From Pterobdella sp. o SKG-2022 (lineage: Eukaryota; Annelida; Clitellata; Hirudinida; Piscicolidae), in contig OZ038321.1 in assembly GCA_964035795.1 (NCBI GenBank), forward strand, positions 1,260,030 to 1,324,029: 64,000 bases of DNA, written 5' to 3'. The number at the start of each line of letters is the position of its first letter. The stretch's first letter is position 1. Position numbers and translations under genes: made by a program. The notes beneath the pieces are model-generated. The model searched no databases and had not been told where the DNA came from. It saw only the letters and a program-made list of their open reading frames with translations. Positions 48,788 to 60,752 of this stretch are shown here, in pieces.

Positions 48788-50811
48788 GTAATAATGGTAA
48801 TGATACAAATAAAAAAACAATGGTTATAAAAATATGAATAGAATGATAATAAAAGCAAAACAATGCATTAAAATTGAATACCTCTGATTTGAAGCCAATT
48901 GTGTTAATTATTAGAAGAGTGTAGATAAATTAATAGAAACATAAATAAAAAGTGAATAGCGACGAGACAATTGTTTTTTAAATGGAGTTAATATGGCCTC
49001 CTTCCTTATAGTGGAATTACATCTGACTCTGGATCTTGATATTCAGTTATCTATCAATATTTTGAAAAAATCTAAAACGCCAAATGCGAGGAATTTTTTA
49101 ATGCATTTTAAAAACAAATGCTATAATTTTTGATAAGTTTAGGAAAACTATAAATACCTAAATATAGATTATTTTCATATCTTTTTTATATATAAAAAAA
49201 ACCTTCAAAATCGTTATAATTCAATAACTACTCGAACCTCTCTTTAACGATGTGGTCGAGTGAAACCTTCGGTTTATTCCTTCTCAGCCCCTTAGCTCTT
49301 GTTTCATCTCTCTTGTGCACTGCTTTTTTCAACCTCCTCACAAATATCTTTATTGGTGGTATTTTTTTTTCACTTTAGGAGTTTATTTATTTATGATTCA
49401 TTTTATCAGTTTGGGGTAATTAGTTTTATCAAGAATCTTTAAAAAAAATAAAATTTTTTTTGAAAAATTGTGAATAATTAACCACAAAATTGTGAATCAG
49501 TGTTTACAATGTTAAACATAAGCATATAGTGAATTAAATTGTATTTATATAGCACTTTATCATGTCACCCAAAGCACTAGATGAAAAATTAAACTTGTAA
49601 CAAACACACTGTAAAACAGGTGCTAACTGTTGGCTCCACATAGAATTAAACCCAGTAACTTCAGATACTTAGTTCAATTCTTTACCTATTATGGCCTGAG
49701 AACTACCACATCTATCATGTAATGTAATGAAACCACACTGAAACCCGAAAGCATCAAGTTGATAATGTAAGCAAGCCTTACAAAAAGCTTTGTCTTTGTT
49801 TTATAAAAAATTTGAGTTTGCTGACCTTATTATTTGATTCAGGCTATTGTACTTAATTGATTAGCCTAATTCTGTACCACATGTGATCTAAAAACTTTTA
49901 ATGTATCCTATTATCAATCCATTGATATTGTAATTGTGCCTTAGAAACCATTTGTGATAAACAAACTACCTTGTGATCTCTCATTTTGTGAACGATGGGT
50001 TCGTGTAACAGGAACTGGATGTCTTTCAAAAGGTAGAATGTGGTGGGTGTGGTGCTGCCCTTGTTTGCAACCTTTGGATGTCTAGGTTCTTGTGGGTAGA
50101 TGCCTTTCAAGATGCATAACCTCCTATGGGGGAAGGTATGTTTATGAGATTTTAGAGGTACTGGGATGTGTTGGTTAATGAGATGGTTCACTGTGGTGAA
50201 AAAAATTGTTTAGTGTTGTTCATAAACTGATGTTGATATTTTGAGTATTAAAAAGCTTTGTTTTCCTATGATTAAAATATAAAACTATTAAATTTTTTAA
50301 TTGGTGAATTATTATGTACTAATCAAATATTCGAATAAAAACACTTTTAGAACTTAATTTTATTCCACGAAACTTTTCATAAGATGAACTTACATTATCA
50401 AGTGGAAGTACTAATATATATCTTACGAAAAGCTTCACGAAATAAAGTAAACTCCTAAAAGTGTTTTCATTTGAATATTTACGTTTGCTCGAAGAATACT
50501 AGTGAAATGTTTTAGAATATTAAGTGAATAAAAGGATTAGACTTAAGGCAATGAAGCTTCATACCTGAAATCACTAAGACTGAGTTGTAGCTTCTTGAGA
50601 GCTTTGCCCCTTGAGATAAAAGCGACTGCCGCTCCACTTTCATACTAATAATAATTATCAATAAAATTGTAACTTGTTTTGAAGCGAGAAATTTTAAAAA
50701 CGAAGATATGCCTGTGTTTAATCAATAACAATTTGTAAAAATTTTTTGTTATTTAAAAAATTCATTTTTGAAAGAACTAAATTTTGCAACCTTTCTCTTT
50801 CTGTTGACCAT
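40158..50811 (-). CDS. PES1: Pescadillo, ribosome biogenesis factor (PeBoW complex)
   Basis: Eighteen exons, minus strand, all phases agreeing: 50791-50811, 50565-50644, 49970-50123, 49238-49347, 48615-48742, 47584-47627, 47147-47236, 46577-46693, 45624-45687 (edge +/-1), 45310-45375, 44901-44986, 43902-43989, 43476-43516, 42940-42984, 42509-42636, 41440-41573, 40678-40833 and 40158-40217 (TAA). The product is about 536 residues; human PES1 is 588. The N-terminal pescadillo domain includes [74 protein letters not shown] and [19 protein letters not shown]. The BRCT domain (about residues 296-386) runs from [18 protein letters not shown] to [35 protein letters not shown], an acidic stretch and a Lys-rich tail follow. 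The known role is 60S maturation with BOP1 and WDR12 in the nucleolus. The first exon (MVNRKRK) is short and inferred from phase and a donor site. Confidence 0.95.
40458..40672 (+). repeat. (GATA)n array in PES1 intron
   Basis: GATAGATAAATAGATA-type repeats lie 6 bp from the edge of PES1 exon 17 (40678-40833). On the minus strand the donor GTGGGTG leads directly into the TATC repeat. Confidence 0.93.
41672..41777 (+). mobile_element. One arm of the foldback family seen at 47846-48352
   Basis: The sequence follows the right arm of that element in order: TTGATAAGGTTGAACT, ATATAGCTTTTGATACTC, GATGTTTTTTGTAACAAATA. The opposite arm is absent. Confidence 0.55.
41790..42150 (+). mobile_element. 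tRNA-headed SINE, longer subtype, in PES1 intron
   Basis: The head (about 41792-41872) has an acceptor stem that pairs well (GGCCCGC with GCGGGCC), an A box TAGCTCAACTGGTAGAGC and an anticodon arm TTAGA/TCTAA. The B box is altered (GGGTTCATTCC) and the T stem is imperfect, so it is probably not a working tRNA. A tail-like AAGTGCGCTATGTAAATGTG is present at 42117-42136. Continuity between head and tail is assumed. Confidence 0.55.
42645..42920 (+). repeat. Imperfect (GATA)n array in PES1 intron
   Basis: GATAGATAAATAGACAGATAGG-type units with variants fill the short intron between two PES1 exons (42509-42636 and 42940-42984) almost entirely. Confidence 0.9.
45400..45478 (+). repeat. 18-bp minisatellite, about four copies
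   Basis: The unit AATAATAATAAAAATACC is repeated in the PES1 intron next to exon 10 (45310-45375). Confidence 0.85.
46003..46266 (+). repeat. 43-bp minisatellite, about six copies
   Basis: The unit starts CACCATCATCATCACTTTCA and continues CCTTATTTTCTCTATATTAT, with a period of 43 bp. Copies differ by single bases (TCATCA/TTATCA, ATATTAT/ATATCAT). It lies in a PES1 intron. Confidence 0.9.
47846..48352. mobile_element. Long inverted-repeat (foldback) element in PES1 intron
   Basis: The left arm at about 47846-48077 and right arm at about 48132-48352 are inverted copies around a loop of about 54 bp. Inner ends: TTGTTCAAAAGTACTTCAA against TTGAAGTACTTTTGAACAA. Mid arm: TTAATTCCAATGCTATTATT against AATAATAGCATTGGAATTAA. 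Outer: CATAAAACGTTAGCGAAAA against TTTTCGCTAACGTTTTATG. Ends: GCAACGAAAAACAT against ATGTTTTTCGTTAC. The left arm has an insertion of about 25 bp near 47993-48020. No coding capacity is seen. Confidence 0.85.
49078..49145 (+). mobile_element. Partial left arm of the 47846-48352 foldback family
   Basis: The stretch GCGAGGAATTTTTTAATGCA and GCTATAATTTTTGATAAGTT follows the order of the left arm at 47870-47925. Confidence 0.45.
49541..49697 (-). mobile_element. tRNA-derived SINE, minus strand, decayed
   Basis: Read on the minus strand: a diverged tRNA-like head, then GTTAGCACCTGTTTTACAGT, then a tail AAAGTGCTATATAAATAC. This is the same layout as the intact copies at 182 and 30949. Confidence 0.75.
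50324..50482. mobile_element. Foldback element (arms about 62 bp) in PES1 intron
   Basis: The left arm (50324-50386) contains AATAAAAACACTTTTAGAA and CCACGAAACTTTTCATAAGA. The right arm (50420-50482) contains TCTTACGAAAAGCTTCACG and CTAAAAGTGTTTTCATT. The two are inverted copies around about 35 bp. Related half-copies occur near 7026-7056, 11862-11937 and 13963-14010. Confidence 0.75.
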
Positions 50812-51447
50812 TATACAGTAAAATTACAGTAAATATGAAACCACCTGGTTTCTTATCGCTCACCAAAATTATTATGAAATTTACTAAAATATTCTTAAAA
50901 TATAAAATTATTTTGAAATAATTTTTTATAGGTATTTAAAATATTCGAAACCAGAATAATATCTTTATTTATATGCGCCGAATATAGTTCATGAAGCTCT
51001 TTATTAATTAAACACTAAAAACTATTAAAGATAATTTTTTAATTTATCAAAATTAAAATAAAACAATAATTCATTATTTGACAAGATTTATTTGAAATAT
51101 TGTTCCCAGCTACAAATTTGACGCCATATTGTTTGATCGCGTTATTATTAATATTGGGAATTTATAGTCCTTGTAAGATTTACTGTAAATCATAAAAATA
51201 TATTATTTTACTACACAAGCAAAGAGTTTCGCTGTTGATACATATTGATTGATTTAATTTTTTTTGCTTTTATGATGTACAGTTGATTGTTTACACTTGT
51301 TTTTGAGTTTTTATGATCTGCTGAGCTAAATAAAAAATTTTACTTGTAATTAAAAAAGTTTGGCTTGCTTTTTATTTTTAAAGTTCAGGGGTATTCTTTT
51401 AATTCCTGATAACGTAATATGTCAAGGTGCTTTATTAAATAGTTAAG
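50812..51447. promoter_or_regulatory. Shared 5' region of the divergent PES1 / KAT6-like pair
   Basis: 636 bp separate the two divergent ATG codons, so core promoters and 5' UTRs of both genes should lie here unless non-coding first exons extend further. The sequence is AT-rich, with no convincing TATA or CpG-dense island. Confidence 0.45.
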
Positions 51448-54400
51448 ATGGACCAGTTATCGGAGAACATAAATAATTCTCAAACCACACCATCCGGATG
51501 CACCATTCGCAACTTAGTTGAAGCAGTTGCGAAGATCAGACACCAAAAGCAATGTGCAAATGTCGTAAGGATCCACAAAGCTGTGAGACAACAGTTACAG
51601 AAAAATATCGATGTTGAGGAAGTGCTCCAACAGTTGAATGTTGCCACAAATAATGGATCGTTGTGGAGAGTGGACAACAATGGAGTGACGTCATACAGGG
51701 AACCTCCGAAAGGATCATCTAAAGAGCAGTTGAGATGGTCACAAAAAGATGCTTCAAAATGGTCAAATAAAGATCTCAAAATTAAATCAAATACACACAA
51801 TGCTGCTAAATTATACTCAGACTCTTATAAAATTTCCAACCATGCCATGTTGGTGCCAGATCAGTTCAACTGCTGGCCTGCTCAGAGATGGAGTGATCCA
51901 AACAGCTGGAAACTGGCACAAAGACAAAACTTTGAAGATTCTATGATTTGGCCTCCAATGAATGAGTCATTCAAAAGACAAATCATGAATGAATCATTTT
52001 CTTGGCCTTCCACAGAACAATATAAGCTATCTGTACATGAGACATTTCATTGGTCTTTATCTACAGATCAGTTCCCTAATTGGTCGAGCATTGAACCCTG
52101 GAGACAGACAATGATTGACCAGTTTAAAAAATCTGATCACCCATCTTCTCAGTTTTCAAATCTCAATAATGGCTTTGATAAAAATGTATATATGCCTAAT
52201 AACTACAATCACAGATTTCTTATGCCAATGCCTTGTGATCAGGCTGATAACCAAAAAGTTGATCAACAAGGTGTTGTAACCAAGTCAGATTTTGTGAAGG
52301 AAGATAATGTTGCCAAGGATAATAAAAACTTCATAACCAGCTGCTCTTTAGAAAATAACATCATTAATAAAAATAAAAATAGCTTGGTTGAAGGTGTTGA
52401 GCAAAACATTATAGAAATCAGTCAATCAGATAAAAATATCAATAAAGAGCAGGGTCCTATAAAAAAATCTTTTTATGTAGATCAACCTCAGTGCTTAAAT
52501 GATGAACAAACTTACATAGAATTAAAAGCACCAACAAAACAAACTGAGAATGATGATGCTTTTGAAAGTAATAAAGCTACTGATTTTCTTGCAATAAACC
52601 AAACTATGCAAAAACCCAATGATAAAGAAAATTTCTACAAAACCCTTTGTGATAAGCCATGCACAAAATCAAGTGATAGCTTTGAAACACATTCTTTTAC
52701 TAATAGCCTGGTTTCAGCCACTCCACAAACTCTAGATGTGTTTTGTAATGATGCTTCTAATAGAATTGCCAGTAATTTATATGAAACTGACGACTTGATG
52801 AGTAAGAATTCAAGTTTTAAGGGTAATTATAAAACAATTAAAACTATTGTGGAAGATAGTAATGAAGAAAAGGTTGAAAGCAATGTAAAAAATGAACAAA
52901 AGTCAGATTCTTTTAATTCATCACTTCAAAAATCTATTGAAATTTTTTCACAATTTAACCAAAAAACAAATATAGAAAAGGCAGTTTGTGATGTTAAGGG
53001 TCATCCTATACAAACACCTTCAAACCATAAAAGTTTAACTGTTAAAAATGGTGGTAAACAGGAAAGTCTTTTGAAGGTAACTGGTGAGATGAATGAGGCC
53101 ATAAATAACGATGTTGCAGTCCAAAATGTAGAAACGTTAGAAAATAAACCATCTCAGACAACAGTCCAAACTAATAAACCTTGTGGCTCTGGAAATTTAA
53201 ACTCAGGTAACGTTCTAGAAAAAGATTTAAAAAGCGAAGATGGTGGTGTGGGTGTCTTGAAGAAAGAGGAATTTGATACCCGGAAAAATGATGGAAACTC
53301 GAAAGAATCGGAGGGTTTTTCTGAAGGATTAAACAACCTAGGATGTTTTATAGAGGGGAAAAAGATGAGTAAAAATTGTATTAAAAAACACGAAAACAAC
53401 ATAGATAAAGATAATCAAAGACCTAATGGTCGTACCATTGACTGTAACTATGAGAAATGTATGAATAATTTGGAAATTTATACGAGTATCAACTTTAATA
53501 ACGCTCATTTACATAATGAACTCTCACAACAAAATTATAATGAAACGTCAAATATCCTTAAAAGAGAATTTGAATCCAAAAAGTTTCAAAAATTTAGCCA
53601 TTTTTATAGCGATTCAAATAAATTTTATCATAATGATGTTTTAAACGGAGTTAGAAACAAACTCAAACGAGTATTATCACTGCCTGTATTGAACTGTTTT
53701 GTTCCTCAAGCAACTAATATGGTTATTATTTTTATTATTATTGTTATTTTTATTATTATTGTTATTTTTAGAACTTTTTCTATCTGAGTCAGTCATTTTA
53801 ATTATTCATCCTGAAATTAGAAACAAATTAAAAGATTGCATATAACATAATACCAACTCTAATTTAAATATTAAAAAAAATGAAATTTTAAAAATATTAT
53901 TTTTTATTACACAAATAATAATTATTAATATAATAAATATAAAAAAATAATTCTTTGTAGTACATATATATGGTAATGTAAAAAAAACTTTATCACAGAA
54001 AAAAAGCATCAGTTTGGGTTGTGTTTTTAGTAGCACTTTTCCACATTCTCAAGGTGATATTAATGTAGCATGTATCTTCAAGTGCACTATTTCATAAAGT
54101 GTTTATAAAATTTCAGAATTTGCTACCAAGGATAGACAAAGAAATTTAAAAAGGAGTGCACAAAGTGATGAAGATGCCACTGAAATGCCAATTTTAGTGG
54201 TTCAAAACTTCCTCTCTTCACCCTCATCCAACCAACCCCCAACCAAATGCCGCATCATCACATCATCCACTGAACCCTCCATGCCAACAAAATGCTACAC
54301 CACCATCACTGCATCAAAATCCCGAGTTATCATGGCTTCGACATGCGTCGCCACACCACACATGCAATCCACCTACCTTCCACTCCCTATTTGTTCTATC

Positions 54401-56617
54401 AGAACCACTACCCAGTCTTCTACCCTTTCATCCACCGACGCTCATTTGAGGGGACTGGTTGATGGTCTCACCCGCTTCTTCACCCCTTCAAACAAACGCT
54501 CATCCAGGGTGTCCCAAAACACATTGAACAGAATCAATAATAACACCATCAATAATATGAACCATGTCAATAACACTAACAAACGATATGTTAGGAGTTG
54601 TAACAAGGAGAGAATCCTTCCCATCATTAACCTGGATGACAGTTCTTCCAACACAAGTTCTCCCTTATCCAACGCCATTTTTTCTAAAAAGTCTTCCTCA
54701 CCTAATTTACTGCCGCCATTGCCTTTTTTGAAGAAATTAATATCGACAACAACGCCTCTAAGCACCGGAACAAGCTCACACGTGACTTCCGCTTCAAAAT
54801 CAACCGCAATAACATCCTCCACAACCGCTCCCACTGTTAAAATCCACAAAGATGTTAAAAGTTGTAGTGATAATAAGTTGCCTTTAAGAAAATCCCGCAA
54901 AGAACAGCTTTTCGACGGATTGTCGCACTTTTTCGCGGCTGAAGGCAAACGAAAAACAAGGCACTCAAAGATAATCACCGACTCACCGCCGACAAAGACA
55001 TCAAGAATCTCTAATGAGGTTAACAAAAGAGCAACTGACTCTATTGAAGAAACAGTGCCAAGAAAACGCTCTCATTCCATCTCTAGCGACCCTCTCGATA
55101 AAAACAAATGCACGAGAAGGACACCTTTGGAGTTGAAACCACTTCAAAATACCTCCAAAGAAAAGAAGAAAAGCACGAAAAATACTTTTTTAGAAAATCC
55201 AGTCTCTATCGAATCAAATGTGGGAAATATAAAAAATTCCAATGATACAGACATAAAAGCTGAAGAAAGTGTTTTGAGAAGTGATGGGAGTGGTGTTAAC
55301 GATGATGTATTGGTTAATAATGATAAACAACCTTCTTCCACGCCTGTTTCCCACATCAATAATATTCATAACAATTGCCGTCAAAATGGGCATGGAAAAG
55401 TAATCTTGAGTAGTTTTAAGAGAGATATTTTTGATAAAAATGATTTGAGCATTTACTCTCGGAAAAATAATTTAATTCATAAAAGTAAAGAATTATATGA
55501 AAATATAAACAATATTAACGGTTATGATGATAACAACAATATTTTGCTGAAAAACAAGTCTAAAATAAATGAAGTATCTCCATTAGTATCTCTGACCGAT
55601 ATGAATGCAGAGAACAAAGAGTGTAAATCTGCTTTAAACACCAGAAAACATCAAAAAAGAAACCGTTTAAAGTGTTTTACTGCTGCGAAGAAGGAAAAAT
55701 GGAAACCATTTGAGAAGAAAAAATATCTTTCAAAGTGCCTCAAAGCCAAGAAAATACTCAAAAAATGGAGTTTTTTTGGCGCGAAAATGAATAAGAAAAC
55801 CAAGAACAATGTTAGATTTAGGAATTCTAGGTGCATCGCTTTGCGAGGTAGTATTAAATGTTTTACTAACATGTCGATCTTCAATCAAACTCCTGTTTTT
55901 ACATTATTACAATCCTAGCTAAACAAACGTTAAGTTGGTTCAAAATCATAAACATTTATTATTATTATTATTCTTATTATTGTTTTTAATTTATTGTTTG
56001 ATCTTGTGCCTTGCTTTTTAAATCGATTTAAGCTTAATATATAATCCATCAAGCCATGATTTTTCACTCATCAATTGAGTCACGTTTGTATCATAATTAA
56101 CCCATTCAAGGGAGCTCTCGGGTTTTGAGGACTTCAACTCAACTGAACAAAATCAACACCTCCACGTCTATCAAACAGAACAACTCCTTCAACAAATATG
56201 CCAAAAGAATTAAGGTTAATAAGACAATTCTAGATAAAATTGCCTCTGTGAAGCCAAACCATGAAGACAACGCTTTTTTCAAGAAGTCCAGGGAGCTTGC
56301 CAGTCAAAAAGTGGGATGTTTGCCATTTTTTTTCATTGTTTTTTCTGCGCTATATAAATTGAAAAAAATTTTCCAATCTATGTTACTAACAATTGTTTCG
56401 ATTATTAGTTTCATTACTACTACTTCATCATTTTTATTTTTTTTTTATTTGAACATCTACCCCATGAAAATTTGATTAGAAAGCGGCAATAAAAACTCCA
56501 AATCATAAATCCATCTGGTTATTTACTTCACAAAACTGCAACGAGTTTTACGTGAGATGAAGTTATGAATAAGAGCCAATATTTAAACTGTAATCTCTTT
56601 TGCAAACTCAAAAATAC

Positions 56618-56651
<34 letters not shown>

Positions 56652-58901
56652 AGGTTTCCATTGACCTATATGGCTAAGTTGGTGAGACGTTTAGTGGTAG
56701 TATTATACACCGTTAACCGGGTTCGAATTCTGATCTAGGAAACGTCTTCAACGTCTCGTTACTTATTTGTCTTGATTGTATCCTTAATACTCTTTCTGTT
56801 ATATACATCGCCATCTTATTAATATTATTATGATTATTATTTTTGGTATTATTAAGGTATTTTATTTCAAGAATGCTATTATTTTTATTATTACCAACCA
56901 ACACCCCACAAAGACAAAAGACTTACACTGGGAATACAACCAACCACAACTAAGCCACATCAACTTTGGAGGCCACTATCTTGACGCCACCTTTCTCTCC
57001 AACTATCCTTCCACTTACTCCAGGTTGGTTATTGATTGGTGGATGGGTGGGGAGGTGGGTAATGGGTGGGTGAGTGAGTGGGTAATGGGTGCATGAGTAG
57101 GTGGGAAGATGAGTAGATAGATAATGAGTGGATAGGAAGGAAGATAGGTTGAGATATATAAATGAGTTGAAATGTATAGTTACATAAGTAGTTATATTGA
57201 TAGATACATGGAAAGGTAGATAGATACATAAATCTTCAGACAGATAAATGTATTAAAAGATGAACCAATATAGATACATATTTAGCTGAATAGATGAAAA
57301 GGTATATGAATTAATAGATAGATAGATAGATAGATAGCTAGATAGACAGAAAGATAGATAAACAGATAGTTAGCTTGATAGTCAAGCCTCAATCAAACAT
57401 AAACATTAACAGCATGCCGGTACTGCACATATGTGAGTTCTGCTTAGATTACTTCAAAACATCACTACTACTACAATCTCACCAGGTCAGTCCTATACAT
57501 TTTCTTTTGGTTTGTTTTGTAACATTCACTTGATGGTTGTTGTCGTATTGAAGAACCAATAACAACATAACGTTTGTATAACGTACTGTTGATCTATTGC
57601 AAGTAAGCTTATCACCTTGAGAAGGGAGAACACTGATAAATATAACAATGATGTGGAATTTCAACAAATGTTGAAAGCTTTTGATTTTATATCTGATTGA
57701 CTTCACGCAAAAAAATCAATGAGATAGCAATAAAAAAACATTCCTTAATAGGTTAACCTCTCAGTTTTTAATTCAACCTCAGAACCATCATCAAGTTGAT
57801 ATCTGTTAACCCACCACTTTCATTACCCCTATCATCATCACTATCCCTCACTACCTCTACCATCAACACTATCCCAATTCATCATCATCATCATCACCAT
57901 TTACACCACCCTCATCATCGTCACCACACCCTCATCATCATTACGATCCACACCATCATCATCAACACCCCTACCTCCTTAACCATCATCAACACCCTTA
58001 CTTCCTTCACCATCCACACCACCACCCATATCAGCATCATCATCACCACTATTATCATCATCCAGGCCATCTGCACACAACATAGACCACCTGGAAATGA
58101 GATATACAGATCCTATTGGACCGATATCTCTTCTGAGCAATCCCATCTGTATAACAACCAGCTGTCATCGACCCCTGTCAATCCACGCCCTTGCCTACCT
58201 TCCTACAGTGTTTATGAGGTTGTTAGGGGGTTAGGTGGATAAATAGATAGATAGATAAGGAATAAGATAGATAAATAGACAGATAAATAGATATAAAGAT
58301 GAAAAAATAAATGTATAGCTAGATGAATTAATAAATTGATCAATATATTTTTAGATTCACAAATATATACCTATAATTTAGACATAGCTTCAATCCCAAT
58401 TGCACCAAACGACTTTCAAATACATCAAAAAAGGTCAAATTTATGCTGTTAAGATCAGTCTCATAAAAAATATTTAGCGTAGGAATGTCATGTTAACGTC
58501 AAAAAGCCCTGATGAAATCTTCGGACGATAATGCATTGAAATAGTGTTCAGGAAAATTAGACTCAACAAATACAGACAAGGTCCATTTGTGTTCAAGTAA
58601 GAGCCAAATAACTCGCTAATATATACCGAGCCTAGAAATCGCTGAAAGAATATTTACAAGTTGAAATATTAATGACTCAAGTCTACTTATTAAACTCAAA
58701 AAATCGATAGCAAGAAAAGATGAGGATTCGAGGCGTTTTTGCTTTAATGAGATCTTCAATCGATAATTTCTATATGGGTTTTAGTGCATGTCTCAGTTAT
58801 TTATGTTTTATAATGGCAATGGTTAGATTACAGTTGTTCCAACCTTTTAATGGTAGAGAGTTTAATGAGTTTTATTGTTATTATTATATAGCTTCATATA
58901 T

Positions 58902-58967
<66 letters not shown>

Positions 58968-60337
58968 TTAACGCTAATAATCCTTCAATTAAATCAATCT
59001 TATAAACCGTTCCCTCATACCATAGGTTTTTAATAATAGTGACTCATAGTACGTTATATTTCTCTACATATCCATGTAACTGGGGCAGACAGCAGCTGGC
59101 TGGTACACCTCTACTAAACTCGAGTGGGTATGAATACATTAAATAACATAAAAAAACCATTCGCTAGGTGGATGCGGCGCTGACCCCCTTGTATTGTGAA
59201 CGACTTCTGATGATGTCACGGTTGTTTGTTGAACCTGACCTTCAGCCCCTCTTCACTTGTGCCTCTCACCTCTTCTACATCCTCACCCTCAACCATGACC
59301 ACTCTTCTCGCCTTGTGGGGTACTTTATTAGGGTGAGTTTTAGGGTGTTGGGTGTGTGTGTGGGTTGGGGGTTTGTTTTAGCGTTCGATAATCGTTTTTT
59401 CTATTTATTTCGTCATTATCATCTTAAATTTTCATTGGAATCCTCATCACCACCACTACCATCATCATTATCACCACCACTACCATCATCATTATCACCA
59501 TCACTACCATCATCATTATCACCACCACTGCCATCATCATCATCACCACCACTACCATCATCATTATCACCACCACTGCCATCATCATCATCACCACCAC
59601 TACCATCATCATCACCACCACTACCATCATCATTATCACCACCACTGCCATCATCATCATCACCACCACTACCATCATCATTATCACCACCACTGCCATC
59701 ATCATTATCACCACCACTGCCATCATCATTATCACCACCACTGCCATCATCATCATCACCATCACTACCATCATCATTATCACCACTACTGCCATCATCA
59801 TTATCACCACCACTGCCATCATCATTATCACCACCACTGCCATCATCATCATCACCATCACTACCATCATCATTATCACCACCACTGCCATCATCATCAT
59901 CACCATCACTGCCATCATCATTATCACCACCACTGCCATCATCATCATCACCATCACTACCATCATCATCATCACCATCACTACCATCATCATTATCACC
60001 ACCACTGCCATCATCATCATCACCATCACTACCATCATCATTATCGCCACCATCATCAACACAACACTATCATCCCCATCATCACCACACAACACAGGAC
60101 AAGCAGACGGTAAAGGGCAAAAGCATGTGTTTCCTGTTTGTACTCCCTCCCCATCGAAGAAAGGGATGCGCCAGTTTCCTAATAAACTTCAGTGTGTTTT
60201 TTTTGTTGTTGTGGTGTGTTTTTATGGCGTGCAAATCGTTTGTGCTATTAGTATCTAACGTTTTATCATATCTATGAAAATTTTTAGACTCAGTGGCTAG
60301 TTGAGTTGTTTTGAAATTTGAAATTATGAAAAAACCT

Positions 60338-60413
<76 letters not shown>

Positions 60414-60720
60414 ACACAAACATAAACACACGCACAGGTTACCAGTTATGTAGGTTGCTGGGAACAACAGGGAACTTGGTCCGCACCTTTTCCGTGCCCT
60501 TACTGTCCGCCTTCCACAAATACTGGTGCTGGGCAGTGGTGCACCATTTAAAGAGAATCTATTTCAAGACTGGGGCCTGTAATGGCGATGGTGGTAGGTG
60601 TGAAGGGGATGGTAGGAGAGCGGGTAGGGGAGATGAGATGAGGAAAGAATTTGATGATGTCGTTCAACAAGCCATTAAAAATAATAACAAGAAGCCTGTC
60701 ACTGTTGGGGGTGAGTCTAT

Positions 60721-60752
<32 letters not shown>

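Noticed and set aside
59424..60277. Long open frames on both strands (over 200 codons)
   Set aside because: They follow the 24-bp minisatellite, whose period is a multiple of three. The real exons (59168-59332, 60098-60191) only touch the edges.
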